Counted from the first letter of the stretch, positions 29,720 through 39,485 are shown. The stretch is DNA of 64,000 nucleotides from Ferruginivarius sediminum (GCF_003344765.1 NZ_QPMH01000007.1:124001-188000), one strand, 5' to 3'. Translations and numbers: made by a program. The notes: a model not told the origin generated them from the letters alone.

Positions 29720-32020
29720 CTAGAACCTCGTACCGAAGCTGAAGCGGAAGATCTCTTCTTCGTCGAAGTCTTCCTTCACCACCGGGAAGCCGAGATCGAC
29801 GTTGATCGGGCCAAGCGGCGATCGCCAACTCGCACCCGTGCCCACGGACAACCGGGGACTGCTTTCATCTAGAACCTCTCCCGGAACGTTGTCTACCCCC
29901 CAGGCCGCGCCGACATCGGTGAAGAAACGACCGCGGATCGGGAACTCGTCCGGCAATGGAAGCGGGAAACGGAGTTCGAGCGTGGATGTGTAGTATTGTT
30001 TGGCGCCGAGTGGATCGTCCGTCGCCTTGTCGCGTGGCCCAACACCGGCCGTCCTGAAACCACGGATCTGTGAGCCGCCGACGAAGAAGCGGTCGAGTAC
30101 CCGGGTATCCTCCCCAATGCCGGTGATCTGCCCCGCCTCGGCGCCAACCCGCACCGTCCAATTATCCGATAACGGATAGTAGTAGTCGGCACCGGCGATG
30201 TTCTTGATCCACGTCACGTCGCCCCCGATCCCCGCAAAGGTGTTGCTGATGAACGCAGTCATGCCCTTGCGCGGATCAAAACGGCTGTCGCGTGTGTCGT
30301 AGCGCAAGGTATGGCTGACGGCCGAACGGTCGGTCGTACCCTCCTCTTGCTTGATGGCTACCGCGGCATCGCCATCGACATCGGTGATCTCACGCCGGCT
30401 GAATTCATACTTCCAGCTCTGCCGCCAATGCTCGATCACCTGATAACCGGCGCGCAGAGCGCCGCCGGTGCGCTTTTCATCGAAGGTCAATTCGTCCTGG
30501 TTGGTTTCCGTGCGGAACAGATCAAAACCAGCGGCCAGGTCACGCCCAAGGAAATATGGCTCGGTAAAGCCGAGGTCGATCTGCTGACGCTCCGCCGAGA
30601 GGGAGAAGTCCAGTCGAAGATCCTGGCCCTTGCCAAGCAGGTTTCGCTCGCGAAGCTGGATCGAGCCAAGCGGACCCGAGTCGGTGGAGAAACCGGCGCC
30701 GAAGCTCAAGCTGCCGGTGGACTGTTCCTCAACGTTGACGTTCACAATCGTCTTATCGGGTTCCGAGCCCTGCTCATTCTCCACCTGGACAGTCTTGAAG
30801 AAGCCCAGGTTTTGAACGCGCTCCCTGGAGCGGCGAATCTTCGATGCGTTGAACGCATCCCCCTCCACCACACGGAACTCCCGGCGGATCACGCGGTCCA
30901 GGGTCCGAACGTTCCCGGAAATGTCGATGCGCTCGATGAAGACCTTGGGGCCTTCCTGGATATCGTAGGTGAGATTGATGATATTCTCTTCGCGGTTCCG
31001 ATCGACCCTCGGCTTCACGTCGACAAAGGCGTATCCAAGGTTGCCGACGGCCTCTGTCAGATTGTCGATCGACTCGTCCACCTCCGAGGCGTCGTACCAA
31101 TCGCCTTTTTCGGTGGTGAGCTGGTTGCGAAGCTCCTCAGGATCCAGGTTCTTCAGCGTCGTTTCGATACCGATATCGCCGAAGGTATAGCGCTCCCCCT
31201 CGCTGACCGTGAAGGTCAGGATGAAGGCATCACGATCAGGCGTCAGTTCGGCAACCGCCGATTCGACCTGGAAATCCGCATATCCCTCGCTGAGATAGAA
31301 GCGCCGGAGAAGCTCCCGGTCAAAGGCCATGCGGTCGGGGTCATAGGTATCGTTCGGGTTCAGGAAGCGCCACCAGGCCGCCTCGGACGTCGCGACCTCG
31401 CTGCGCAGCGAACCGTCGGAAAAGGCCTTGTTGCCGACAAAGTTGATGGCGCGGACCTCGGTCTCGGGCCCCTCATCGATCTCGAACACCAGATCGACGC
31501 GGTTCTGCTCAAGCTGAATAACCTTCGGCTCGACCGTGGCCCCGAAGCGGCCGTTGCGGCGGTAGACCTCGAGAAGACGCTTCACGTCGTTCTGGACCTT
31601 CGTGCGCGTATAGACGACGCGCGGCCGCAGTTCGACCTCGTTGCGCAGGCTCTCGTCCTCGAGCTCGTCGTTCCCCTCAAAGGCGATCCGATTGATGATC
31701 GGGTTCTCGACGACGTTAACGATAAGCCGCCCATCCTCGCGACGCAGGGTCACGTCGGCGAACAGGCCGGTGTTGAATAGGTTCTTAAGCGATTCGTTGA
31801 GCGCGGCCGGATCGAAACGGTCGCCAGGATCGACCGTCAAGTAAGACCGGACCGTCGTCGGCTCGATCCGCTGCGTGCCCCTGACGACGATCTCGTCGAT
31901 CGTACCGCCACTCATGATGGCTTGCGCCGACGCCGGCGTCACCGGCAGCAATGGCACCGCCAGCAGGATCAGAACCCCGGCGACGACCGCACGAAGCCCT
32001 GCACGAAAAACCACCCCCAA
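29720..32020 (-). CDS. bamA: Outer-membrane protein assembly factor BamA
   Basis: BamA is the beta-barrel core of the machine that inserts outer-membrane proteins. The 766-residue precursor has a signal peptide ending in ASAQA (about residue 34). Five POTRA domains span about 40-435, beginning IDEIVVRGTQRIEPTTVRSYL, and a 16-strand barrel completes the protein. Barrel signatures GFSTDSGPLG, GGSQIRGFRTAGVGPRD and the C-terminal aromatic residue in FRFSFGTRF are present. It lies 24 bp after rseP and just before skp. Confidence 0.97.
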   Translation of the reverse strand: MGVVFRAGLRAVVAGVLILLAVPLLPVTPASAQAIMSGGTIDEIVVRGTQRIEPTTVRSYLTVDPGDRFDPAALNESLKNLFNTGLFADVTLRREDGRLIVNVVENPIINRIAFEGNDELEDESLRNEVELRPRVVYTRTKVQNDVKRLLEVYRRNGRFGATVEPKVIQLEQNRVDLVFEIDEGPETEVRAINFVGNKAFSDGSLRSEVATSEAAWWRFLNPNDTYDPDRMAFDRELLRRFYLSEGYADFQVESAVAELTPDRDAFILTFTVSEGERYTFGDIGIETTLKNLDPEELRNQLTTEKGDWYDASEVDESIDNLTEAVGNLGYAFVDVKPRVDRNREENIINLTYDIQEGPKVFIERIDISGNVRTLDRVIRREFRVVEGDAFNASKIRRSRERVQNLGFFKTVQVENEQGSEPDKTIVNVNVEEQSTGSLSFGAGFSTDSGPLGSIQLRERNLLGKGQDLRLDFSLSAERQQIDLGFTEPYFLGRDLAAGFDLFRTETNQDELTFDEKRTGGALRAGYQVIEHWRQSWKYEFSRREITDVDGDAAVAIKQEEGTTDRSAVSHTLRYDTRDSRFDPRKGMTAFISNTFAGIGGDVTWIKNIAGADYYYPLSDNWTVRVGAEAGQITGIGEDTRVLDRFFVGGSQIRGFRTAGVGPRDKATDDPLGAKQYYTSTLELRFPLPLPDEFPIRGRFFTDVGAAWGVDNVPGEVLDESSPRLSVGTGASWRSPLGPINVDLGFPVVKEDFDEEEIFRFSFGTRF

Positions 32021-32044
32021 GTCGCCCCCCGTCTCAGCCTTGGC

Positions 32045-33175
32045 TCAAGTCACCAGTTGCTTAAAGAAAGCAACGACCTGAAGCTGCACCAGGTCGTTCC
32101 AGGTGACGAAAAGCATCAGCGTCAATACCAGAGCCAACCCAATCCGAAAACCGTATTCTTGGGCGCGCTCGCCCAGTGGACGCCCGCGCACGGCCTCGAT
32201 CGCGTAAAACAGCAGGTGTCCGCCATCAAGCATCGGGATCGGGAAGAGGTTGATCAGGCCAAGGTTGATGGACAGCACGGCCATGAACCAGATCAGGTTC
32301 ACCGTTCCGGTATCCGCGACCTCACCCGACATCTGAGCGATTCGAATCGGGCCACCCAATTCCTCGGCGCTTCGCGTGCCGGAGATGATCTGGCCGACGG
32401 CCTGCAACGTCCCCACCGTCAGCGCCGCTGTTTCCTCGCCAGCCTGAAGCAGCGCGCGGATCGGGCCGTGCCGGCGATACTCCATGCCCGACCGCGTCAC
32501 ACCCAGCAGGCCGATCACATGCTCATTGCCGAAGTTGTCGGTCACCTCGGTTCGAGTCGGGCGCGCGCTGACCTCCACGCGCTCGCCGTCGCGCCGCACC
32601 GCGATGGTGAGCTGGCTGTCGGGGTTGAGACGAACGATCCGCTGCACCTCCTCGAACCGCTCGATGCTCGCCCCGTCTATGGCGACGATGCGGTCACCGG
32701 GCTGGATTCCGGCCTGCGCCGCTGCGCTGTCGGACTGTACCTGGCCAACGACGGGCGGCGTGTACGGCTGGCCGTAGATCATGAACAAGCCAGCCAGCAC
32801 CACGATTGCAAACAGGAAGTTTGCCAGCGGGCCAGCTGCCACGATCCAGGCACGCTGGCGCAATCGCTTGTATTGGAACGCGTACTGTTGCAGTTCCGGC
32901 GGAACATCGCCGGCCTCGCCCGGCTGGCTCGCCGCGTTGGCGTCGCCGAACATCTTCACGTAGCCGCCCAGCGGGATCAGGCTGAACTTCCACCTGGTGC
33001 CGGCCTTGTCGGTGCGGCCGAATATCTCGGGCCCGAACCCGATCGAGAAGACATCGACCCGCACGCCGTTGCGCCGCGCCAGCAGGTAATGTCCCAGCTC
33101 GTGCACGAAGACGAGGACCGTGAGAACGACAAGGAAGGGGATCAGATAGTCCGCGATGCCGCCGAAAATACCCAT
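32045..33175 (-). CDS. rseP: Site-2 intramembrane metalloprotease RseP
   Basis: RseP cleaves anti-sigma factors and remnant signal peptides within the inner membrane. From the ATG at 33175 it has 376 residues with His25, Glu26 and His29 of the zinc motif HELGH in the first helix. A periplasmic PDZ domain lies around 105-195 (PGDRIVAIDGASIERFEEVQRIV). Conserved MLDGGHLLFY with the third zinc ligand lies in the C-terminal membrane region. The frame is open for 43 further codons upstream, but the extension is unlike RseP. Confidence 0.95.
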   Translation of the reverse strand: MGIFGGIADYLIPFLVVLTVLVFVHELGHYLLARRNGVRVDVFSIGFGPEIFGRTDKAGTRWKFSLIPLGGYVKMFGDANAASQPGEAGDVPPELQQYAFQYKRLRQRAWIVAAGPLANFLFAIVVLAGLFMIYGQPYTPPVVGQVQSDSAAAQAGIQPGDRIVAIDGASIERFEEVQRIVRLNPDSQLTIAVRRDGERVEVSARPTRTEVTDNFGNEHVIGLLGVTRSGMEYRRHGPIRALLQAGEETAALTVGTLQAVGQIISGTRSAEELGGPIRIAQMSGEVADTGTVNLIWFMAVLSINLGLINLFPIPMLDGGHLLFYAIEAVRGRPLGERAQEYGFRIGLALVLTLMLFVTWNDLVQLQVVAFFKQLVT

Positions 33176-33245
33176 GAACTGCAATCCATCGTCTTGCCTG
33201 TGTGACACGCCTGAATGCGTCGCGAAACCCTGGCGCGCGCCGCGC

Positions 33246-34481
33246 TCAGGCGGAAATCCGCTCCACCCGTCGTCCGGCCGCATCGCGCGCGGCCGCATCG
33301 ACAATGCCGATATCCTCGATGGATGTCACGGGCTGCACGCCAAGCTCACTCAGTGCAGCCTCGACGATCCCGGCAATGTCCAGAAAGCCGATACGCTCCT
33401 CCAGGAACGCACCGACGGCAACTTCATTCGCCGCGTTGAGAATAGTTGGCGCCGCGCCCGCCGTTTGCAAGGCTTCCCGCGCCAGGCGCAGCGCGGGGAA
33501 GCGGTCCTCGTCCGGCGCCTCGAAGCTGAGCTGTCCGATGGCTGCCAGGTCCAGGGGCTGCACCGGGGCGTGCATGCGGGTCGGCCAAGCCAGCGTGTGG
33601 GCGATGGGCGTGCGCATGTCGGGGGTGCCGAGTTGTGCCAGAACAGAGCCGTCGCGATAGGCCACAAGGCTGTGGACGATCGACTGCGGGTGGACCAGAA
33701 CCTCGATGCGCGACGGCGGCAGGCCGAACAGATGGTGCGCCTCGATAAATTCCAACCCCTTGTTCATCATCGTGGCCGAGTCGACCGAGATCTTGGCCCC
33801 CATGCTCCAGTTCGGATGCGCCACCGCCTGTTCGCGGGTTACCGCCCGCAGGTCCGCCTTCGCAAAGGTTCGAAACGGGCCGCCGCTGGCCGTCAGGATC
33901 ACACGTTCGACGGTATCCAGATGGTCGAAGTCGATGACTTGGAAGATCGCGTTATGCTCGGAATCGACCGGCAGCACCGTGGCGCCGTGGCGCTTCACTT
34001 CCGCCATCATAAGAGCGCCGGCGCAGACCAACGTCTCCTTGTTGGCCAGCGCCAGCGTCGCCCCACGCCGGATCGCGGCCAGAGACGGCTCCAGACCCGC
34101 CGCACCGACGATTGCGGCCATGACCCAGTCGGCGGGCCTCTCGGCGGCCTCCGTCACCGCGGATGCACCGGCGGCGGCCTCGATGCCGGTGCCCGCCAGC
34201 GCCTCCTTCAGTTCAACATAGCGCTCGGGATTGCCGATTGCAGCAAAGCGCGCCCCCACCGCCCGCGCCGCCTCGGCCAGGCCGGCCACGTTGTTGTGTG
34301 CCGTGACGGCCTCCACCTGAAACGCGGCCGGATGGCGCCGCACCAGATCCAGCGTGTTCGCGCCGACGGAGCCGGTCACGCCAAGGATGGCGATCCGTCG
34401 CGGCTCAGCCCCCCGAAACAGGCCTTCGACGTTGTTCGGCATCGGCGCCACGGGCTGGTCTTTCGGAATGGCCGGCATCAT
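33246..34481 (-). CDS. dxr: 1-deoxy-D-xylulose 5-phosphate reductoisomerase
   Basis: Dxr makes 2-C-methyl-D-erythritol 4-phosphate in the MEP isoprenoid pathway, which feeds UppS and quinone synthesis. The 411-residue protein has the NADPH motif ILGVTGSVGANTLDLVR (about 32-48), the LANKETLVCAGALMM block, PVDSEHNAIFQ, LTASGGPFR and the NWSMGAKISVDSATMMNKGLE core in adjacent segments. It overlaps cdsA by four bases (ATGA). Confidence 0.97.
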   Translation of the reverse strand: MMPAIPKDQPVAPMPNNVEGLFRGAEPRRIAILGVTGSVGANTLDLVRRHPAAFQVEAVTAHNNVAGLAEAARAVGARFAAIGNPERYVELKEALAGTGIEAAAGASAVTEAAERPADWVMAAIVGAAGLEPSLAAIRRGATLALANKETLVCAGALMMAEVKRHGATVLPVDSEHNAIFQVIDFDHLDTVERVILTASGGPFRTFAKADLRAVTREQAVAHPNWSMGAKISVDSATMMNKGLEFIEAHHLFGLPPSRIEVLVHPQSIVHSLVAYRDGSVLAQLGTPDMRTPIAHTLAWPTRMHAPVQPLDLAAIGQLSFEAPDEDRFPALRLAREALQTAGAAPTILNAANEVAVGAFLEERIGFLDIAGIVEAALSELGVQPVTSIEDIGIVDAAARDAAGRRVERISA

Positions 34482-35278
34482 GCACCTTTCGTCAGCATGG
34501 TGGCGAACGCAACGGCAAGGCTTGCAGCCAGCAACCCGTCGGCCCGGTCGATGACGCCGCCATGTCCCGGAATCAGGTGGCTGGCGTCCTTCACGTCAAA
34601 GTATCGCTTGAATGCCGATGCCAGCAAATCGCCCAATTGCGCCACGACGGCGAGAGCGACACCGACGGCGGCCATGGTAAGGGGGCCGGGCAGCGACATT
34701 AACATACGGACTTCCGGCGCACCGAGCGCGAATCCCACGCCCACGGCCGCTGCCCCCGCCGCCCCGCCGAGCAGCCCGGCCCAGGTCTTTTTCGGGCTGA
34801 TCCTGGGTGCCAGGCGCGGACCGCCAATCGCCCGACCAGCGAAATAGGCCGCAATATCGGTCGCCCATACGCTGGCTATCAGCCACGCCACCATAAGCAA
34901 GCCGCCTTCGCCAAGCTGGCGCAGCCACAGGAACGCAAGACATCCCGTACCCAGGTAGAATGCGGCTCCTGCCAATATCAATCCGGAACGTGTGCGTATT
35001 GCCGCGGGCACGCCCGCCGCCGTCACCGCCAATACCGCCAGCGCCAATCCGTAGCTGTAAAAACCAGCGCAGATCACCGCCGCCCCGGTTCCGGCCATGG
35101 CGACGACGGCCTGCCAAGGCTTTGAGGCGCCGAATACGACATTGCCGGCTTCCCATGTCATCGCGACACCGGCAATCAGCACCAGCAGATCGGTAAACGG
35201 CGAACCCGCGTAAATCGCCAGCAGAACGGGCGGCGCGAGCACGCCCGCCGACAGGATGCGCAAAGACAGGCCACTCAC
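34478..35278 (-). CDS. cdsA: Phosphatidate cytidylyltransferase
   Basis: CdsA makes CDP-diacylglycerol, the precursor of all phospholipids, in the inner membrane. The protein is strongly hydrophobic with about eight helices and carries the family signature near the C terminus (AFKRYFDVKDASHLIPGHGG then DRADG). I placed the start at the GTG at 35278, one base after the uppS stop, giving 266 residues and the usual MSGLSLRILSAGVLAP beginning. The first ATG at 35347 would run 68 bp into uppS and add residues not found in CdsA. Confidence 0.93.
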   Translation of the reverse strand: MSGLSLRILSAGVLAPPVLLAIYAGSPFTDLLVLIAGVAMTWEAGNVVFGASKPWQAVVAMAGTGAAVICAGFYSYGLALAVLAVTAAGVPAAIRTRSGLILAGAAFYLGTGCLAFLWLRQLGEGGLLMVAWLIASVWATDIAAYFAGRAIGGPRLAPRISPKKTWAGLLGGAAGAAAVGVGFALGAPEVRMLMSLPGPLTMAAVGVALAVVAQLGDLLASAFKRYFDVKDASHLIPGHGGVIDRADGLLAASLAVAFATMLTKGA

Positions 35279-35279
35279 C

Positions 35280-36017
35280 TCAACGCGAACCGATTGCCGC
35301 GCCGTAGCGTCGCTCGCGCCGCTGATATTCACGAACGGCGTCGGCAAGATCCTCGCCCGAAAAGTCCGGCCACAGCCGGTCGATAAAGACCAACTCGCTG
35401 TAGGAACACTGCCAGAGCAGGAAATTGCTGATGCGCTTCTCGCCGCTGGTACGAATCAGAAGATCCGGATCCGGGATATCCGGTGCCGAGAGATGTTGCG
35501 CGAAGACAGTGGCGTCGATGTCCTTCGGGGCCAGACGTCCGGCAGCCACATTCTCGGCAAGCCTTCGCGAGGCCTCCACGATCTCCTGACGGCCGCCGTA
35601 ATTCAGGGCGATGGTGAAGGTCAGCCGATCATTCTCCGCCGTCGTCGCCTCCGCATCCTCGATGAGACGGACGATGTCCGGCGCAAGCCGGGAGCGCTCG
35701 CCGATAACGCGCATCCGCACGTTGTTGCGGTGAAGCTCGGCGATCTCACTTTGCAGGTAGCGTTTGAGCAGCCACATGAGGTCGTCGACCTCGCTCAATG
35801 GCCGCTTCCAGTTCTCGGCCGAGAAACCGAATACCGTGAGATAGCGTATTCCCATCTCCGCCGCCGCGCGGACGGTACGGCGCACGGCTTCGGCCCCTTG
35901 ACGATGTCCGGCCGTGCGGGGCAGCCCGCGTTCACGTGCCCACCGGCCGTTGCCATCCATGATGATGGCAACGTGCGCGGGAATATCCGTCACGACGTTC
36001 GGGCCAGTGCCGTCCAT
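35280..36017 (-). CDS. uppS: Undecaprenyl diphosphate synthase
   Basis: UppS builds the C55 lipid carrier for peptidoglycan and O-antigen by adding isopentenyl diphosphate units in cis. The 245-residue protein has HVAIIMDGNGRWA with the catalytic Asp (about residue 21), GHRQGAEAVRR, TVFGFSAENWKR, the LNYGGRQEIVEA block and the C-terminal DLLIRTSGEKRISNFLLWQ with SELVF. It sits three bases after frr. Confidence 0.97.
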   Translation of the reverse strand: MDGTGPNVVTDIPAHVAIIMDGNGRWARERGLPRTAGHRQGAEAVRRTVRAAAEMGIRYLTVFGFSAENWKRPLSEVDDLMWLLKRYLQSEIAELHRNNVRMRVIGERSRLAPDIVRLIEDAEATTAENDRLTFTIALNYGGRQEIVEASRRLAENVAAGRLAPKDIDATVFAQHLSAPDIPDPDLLIRTSGEKRISNFLLWQCSYSELVFIDRLWPDFSGEDLADAVREYQRRERRYGAAIGSR

Positions 36018-36020
36018 CGG

Positions 36021-36581
36021 CTAAACCTGCATGATCTCCTGCTCTTTGTGCTCCAGATGCTCGTCGATGGCCTTGATGTGGTCGTCGGTCAACTTCTGAA
36101 GCTGATCGGAGAGCCGCTTCTGCTCGTCTTCGGAGATATCGCCGTCCTTCTGCTGCTTCTTCAAAGCCTCCATGCCGTCGCGCCGCACGTTGCGCACCGC
36201 CACCCGGGCCTGCTCGGCGTACTTGCTGGCCACCTTCGACATCTCCTGGCGGCGCTCCTCGCTCAGCTGCGGGATCGGCACCCGGATCACCTGGCCCTCG
36301 GCCTGCGGATTGAGGCCCAACCCGGCGTCGCGGATCGCCTTTTCCACGGACGAAGCCAGTGAGCGATCCCATACCTGGACCGACAGCATCCGCGATTCCG
36401 GCGCGCTGACGGTAGCAACCTGGTTCAACGGCATTTCGGTGCCGTAGGCCTTGACCTTCACCGGCTCGAGAAGGCTGGAATGGGCGCGACCGGTACGAAG
36501 CCCCTGGAACTCACGCTTAAGCGCTTCAAGGGCTCCGTCCATTCGGCGTTGCAGGTCTGCGAAGTCCGCTGTTTCCGACAC
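36021..36581 (-). CDS. frr: Ribosome recycling factor
   Basis: RRF, together with EF-G, splits post-termination ribosomes. The 186-residue protein has the two-domain family pattern: [24 protein letters not shown] at the N terminus, [23 protein letters not shown] in the beta domain, and helical segments [22 protein letters not shown] and [11 protein letters not shown]. It is three bases from pyrH and uppS on either side, in the classic tsf-pyrH-frr-uppS order. Confidence 0.98.
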   Translation of the reverse strand: MSETADFADLQRRMDGALEALKREFQGLRTGRAHSSLLEPVKVKAYGTEMPLNQVATVSAPESRMLSVQVWDRSLASSVEKAIRDAGLGLNPQAEGQVIRVPIPQLSEERRQEMSKVASKYAEQARVAVRNVRRDGMEALKKQQKDGDISEDEQKRLSDQLQKLTDDHIKAIDEHLEHKEQEIMQV

Positions 36582-36584
36582 GGC

Positions 36585-37310
36585 TCAACCCTCGTCCTTC
36601 ACGATCGTGTAAAGCCCTTCGCCGCACACGGCCTCGGCGAAGCTTCCGGGCTTGGTAATTGAGAATACGATAATGGGTATCCTGTTTTCACGCGCGAGCG
36701 AAATGGCCGAATGGTCCATAACGCCAAGATCCCGCGACAGGACCTCCATATATCCAAGCTGCCGGTACCGCTCGGCGTCTTTTACTTTGACGGGGTCGGC
36801 GCTGTAAACGCCATCGACCTTCGTCCCTTTCAGCAGGGCGTCGCACCCCATCTCGGACGCACGCAGGGCCGCCGCCGTATCGGTCGTGAAGAAGGGGTTG
36901 CCGGTGCCAGCGGCGAAGATCACCACCCGCCCCTTCTCCATATGCCGCAAAGCCCGACGCCTGATATACGGCTCGGAAACGGATGCCATCGGGATGGCCG
37001 ACTGCACGCGCGTCGGAACGCCGATCTTCTCGATCGCGTTCTGCATCGCCAGCGAATTGATCACCGTGGCCAGCATACCCATGTAGTCGCCGGTCGCGCG
37101 GTCCATTCCCTTGGCCGCACCCGCAAGTCCGCGGTAGATGTTCCCGCCGCCGACAACCACACAGACCTGCACGCCAAGCTCGTGCACGGCCCTGATATCC
37201 TCGGCGATGCGGGAGACGGTTTCCGAGCACAGCCCGTACTCCCGCTGCCCCATCAGGGCTTCGCCGGAGATTTTCAGCAGCACCCGCTTGTACAGCGGTC
37301 TTTTGCCCAT
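36585..37310 (-). CDS. pyrH: UMP kinase
   Basis: PyrH phosphorylates UMP to UDP and is usually hexameric and feedback-regulated by UTP and GTP. The 241-residue amino-acid-kinase-fold protein shows [14 protein letters not shown] (about 8-21), [51 protein letters not shown] and [10 protein letters not shown]. It lies 116 bp after tsf, a gap that contains a strong hairpin. Confidence 0.98.
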   Translation of the reverse strand: MGKRPLYKRVLLKISGEALMGQREYGLCSETVSRIAEDIRAVHELGVQVCVVVGGGNIYRGLAGAAKGMDRATGDYMGMLATVINSLAMQNAIEKIGVPTRVQSAIPMASVSEPYIRRRALRHMEKGRVVIFAAGTGNPFFTTDTAAALRASEMGCDALLKGTKVDGVYSADPVKVKDAERYRQLGYMEVLSRDLGVMDHSAISLARENRIPIIVFSITKPGSFAEAVCGEGLYTIVKDEG

Positions 37311-37394
37311 GACCCCACGTCTTGGTGTTTACCGGACCATTGCTCCGGTGGGCCAGCCTAAGCCGATTCCACCTTCGGCGTCGCCCCTGAATTA

Positions 37395-37416
37395 TCCGGC
37401 GCGACGAGACGCGCCG
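37395..37416 (-). terminator. Hairpin between tsf and pyrH (possible partial terminator)
   Basis: An 8-bp perfect GC stem CCGGCGCG / CGCGCCGG with a 6-nt loop lies 10 bp after the tsf stop. It is followed by ATAATTC on the transcribed strand rather than a U-run. It could reduce read-through from rpsB-tsf into pyrH-frr or protect the 3' end of the abundant upstream mRNA. Confidence 0.4.
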
Positions 37417-37426
37417 GCAACAGGCG

Positions 37427-38344
37427 CTAGCTTGCCGCCGCTGCCTCGGCGCCCTCGCCTTCCTCGGCGCTCGCCTGCTCACCAAGCTGGTAGCGGACGA
37501 AGCCCGCGACCTTGACCGGAACACCCAGCGACTTCGACAGATCGTCGACGATTTGACGCACGCGGTTTTCGCCGTCCACGACAAAGATCTGGTCGAGCAG
37601 CGCGACCTCCTCGTAGAACTTCCGCAACCGACCCTCCACCATCTTCTCGATGATGTTCTCCGGCTTGCCGCTGGCGCGCGCCTGCTCGACCAGCACGGCC
37701 CGCTCCCGTTCCACCAAGGCAGGATCGACGTCCTCCTGGCTGACGGCCTGCGGATTGGCGGCGGCGACGTGCATGGCAAGCTGCTTGCCGAGGCTCTCCA
37801 GCTTGTCGGCTTCGGCATCCGCCTCGATCCCGACGAGCACGCCGATCTTGCCGAGGCCCGGCTTGAGCTGGTTGTGGACGTAGGACGCCACAACGCCCTT
37901 GTCGACCGATACCGCCGCGCAGCGGTTCAGCTTCATGTTCTCGCCGATGGTGCCGATGAGCTGCGTCAGCTCTTCCTCGACCGTGCGGCCAGTGCCCGGA
38001 TAGCTGGCCTGCTTCAGCGCATCGAGGTCGCCGCCGGCATCCTGGGCCAGCGCGGTGACATTCTCCACGAACGCCTGGAACGTCTCGTTGCGGGCGACGA
38101 AGTCAGTTTCCGAGTTGACCTCGACGATAGCGCCCTTCTTGCCCTCGCTCTTGACGCCAATCAGGCCCTCGGCCGCCGTGCGCCCAGCCTTCTTCTGGGC
38201 CTGAGACAGGCCCTTCTTGCGCAGCCAGTCGACCGCCTGCTCGATGTCGCCATCCGTATCGGCGAGTGCCTTCTTGCAGTCCATCATTCCGGCGCCGGTG
38301 CGCTCGCGCAACTCCTTGACCATCGCCGCACTGATTTGCGCCAT
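37427..38344 (-). CDS. tsf: Translation elongation factor Ts
   Basis: EF-Ts recycles EF-Tu by exchanging GDP for GTP. The 305-residue protein has the N-terminal UBA-like part ([22 protein letters not shown], about 5-26), the core motif [11 protein letters not shown] near residue 80 that contacts EF-Tu, and two dimerisation subdomains. It is 60 bp after rpsB and certainly in the same operon. The last residues are a short Glu/Ala-rich tail. Confidence 0.98.
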   Translation of the reverse strand: MAQISAAMVKELRERTGAGMMDCKKALADTDGDIEQAVDWLRKKGLSQAQKKAGRTAAEGLIGVKSEGKKGAIVEVNSETDFVARNETFQAFVENVTALAQDAGGDLDALKQASYPGTGRTVEEELTQLIGTIGENMKLNRCAAVSVDKGVVASYVHNQLKPGLGKIGVLVGIEADAEADKLESLGKQLAMHVAAANPQAVSQEDVDPALVERERAVLVEQARASGKPENIIEKMVEGRLRKFYEEVALLDQIFVVDGENRVRQIVDDLSKSLGVPVKVAGFVRYQLGEQASAEEGEGAEAAAAS

Positions 38345-38404
38345 GGCGTGACCCTTTCCTTGCTTGCTCGTTCCCGATAAGACCCTAGACCTAGCAGCGT
38401 TGTG

Positions 38405-39322
38405 TTACGCGCTCGTGGTCTTCTCGGCCTCGTTGCTCTTGGACTCGGTTTCCTCGGCCTTCTCGCCCAGGGAAGCCGTGGCGCTGCTCTCGTCCCCGGC
38501 GGCCGGCTGCTCTGCCGGGGCCGCCTCGGCAGCACCCTCGCCCTCGCCGGCTGTTTCCGCGGCTTCGGGCGCCGCCTCGACCACAGTCTCGCCCGCGTCG
38601 GCCGCCTCGCCAACATCGGCGCCGGATGCCGAGAGCTCCGCCTGGATGCCGTCAAGCACGGCGTCGGCGAGCAGCTCGCAGTAGGCGTTGATGGCCCGGA
38701 TGGCGTCGTCGTTGCCCGGGATCGGATAGTCGATGCCCTCCGGATCCGAATTCGAGTCCAGCACCGCGACGACCGGGATATTGAGCTTCCGCGCCTCCTT
38801 GATGGCCAGATGCTCTTTGTTCGTGTCGATGATGAACAGCACGTCCGGCAGGCCGCCCATGTCCTTGATACCGCCCAGCGCGCGGTCGAGCTTGTCCTTC
38901 TCCCGGTTGAGGTTCAGCAGTTCCTTCTTGGTGAGGCCGCTGCCGCCCTCGGCCAGGATGTCCTCAAGCTGCCGCAGGCGCTTGATGGAATGGCTGATCG
39001 TCTTCCAGTTGGTCAGCATGCCGCCAAGCCAGCGGTGGTTGACGTAATACTGGCCGCAGCGCTGCGCAGACTCGGCGATGTAGTCGCTGGCCTGACGCTT
39101 GGTGCCGACCATCAGCACGCGCCCACCGTTGGCGACGGTGCCACGCACGAACTCCAGCGCGCGGGAAAGCAGCGGAACGGTCTGCTGCAGGTCCAGGATA
39201 TGGATGCCATTGCGCTCCCCATAGATAAAGGGAGCCATACGGGGATTCCAGCGACGGGTGGTGTGGCCGAAGTGGACGCCAGCTTCCAGAAGCTGGCGCA
39301 TGGTGAATGTCGGAAGCGCCAT
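38405..39322 (-). CDS. rpsB: 30S ribosomal protein S2 with acidic C-terminal extension
   Basis: S2 sits on the back of the 30S subunit and is needed for S1 binding. Residues 1-240 form a normal S2: [45 protein letters not shown] and [19 protein letters not shown]. The remaining 65 or so residues are an Ala/Glu/Gly/Ser-rich acidic tail ([20 protein letters not shown] and onward), making the protein 305 residues against about 240 in E. coli. Transcription is expected from the promoter at 39457-39485. The start is 134 bp downstream of it, leaving a structured leader. Confidence 0.97.
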   Translation of the reverse strand: MALPTFTMRQLLEAGVHFGHTTRRWNPRMAPFIYGERNGIHILDLQQTVPLLSRALEFVRGTVANGGRVLMVGTKRQASDYIAESAQRCGQYYVNHRWLGGMLTNWKTISHSIKRLRQLEDILAEGGSGLTKKELLNLNREKDKLDRALGGIKDMGGLPDVLFIIDTNKEHLAIKEARKLNIPVVAVLDSNSDPEGIDYPIPGNDDAIRAINAYCELLADAVLDGIQAELSASGADVGEAADAGETVVEAAPEAAETAGEGEGAAEAAPAEQPAAGDESSATASLGEKAEETESKSNEAEKTTSA

Positions 39323-39389
39323 CTCGTACCTCTTTTCCGGTTCGTGGCCGCCGCGGGCGGGAATCCAGAATGCCTGGACACCGGATCGA

Positions 39390-39415
39390 CCGGACGGGGA
39401 TGTCTCCCCCGCCGG
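39390..39415 (-). other. Hairpin in the rpsB leader
   Basis: CCGG-CGGGG / CCCCG-CCGG arms around AGACAT form an interrupted GC stem within the rpsB 5' leader, about 68 bp before the start codon. S2 autoregulates through leader structures in enterobacteria. Whether this hairpin plays that role is a guess. Confidence 0.3.
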
Positions 39416-39456
39416 CCGCAGAAGCCCGCGTGTGGGTTAACTCAAGCTTGCGCCGC

Positions 39457-39485
39457 TAGATAACGATCCTCCGCGGCGAATGCAA
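39457..39485 (-). promoter_or_regulatory. rpsB-tsf operon promoter
   Basis: On the minus strand TTGCAT (39480-39485) and TATCTA (39457-39462) are exactly 17 bp apart, in the 201-bp gap between dnaE and rpsB. It is the only sigma70-like promoter I recognise ahead of the long rpsB to lpxB gene run. Confidence 0.65.

Noticed and set aside
33156..34847. 563-codon open frame antisense to dxr and cdsA
   Set aside because: Shadow of two core genes; composition is arginine-rich without domains.
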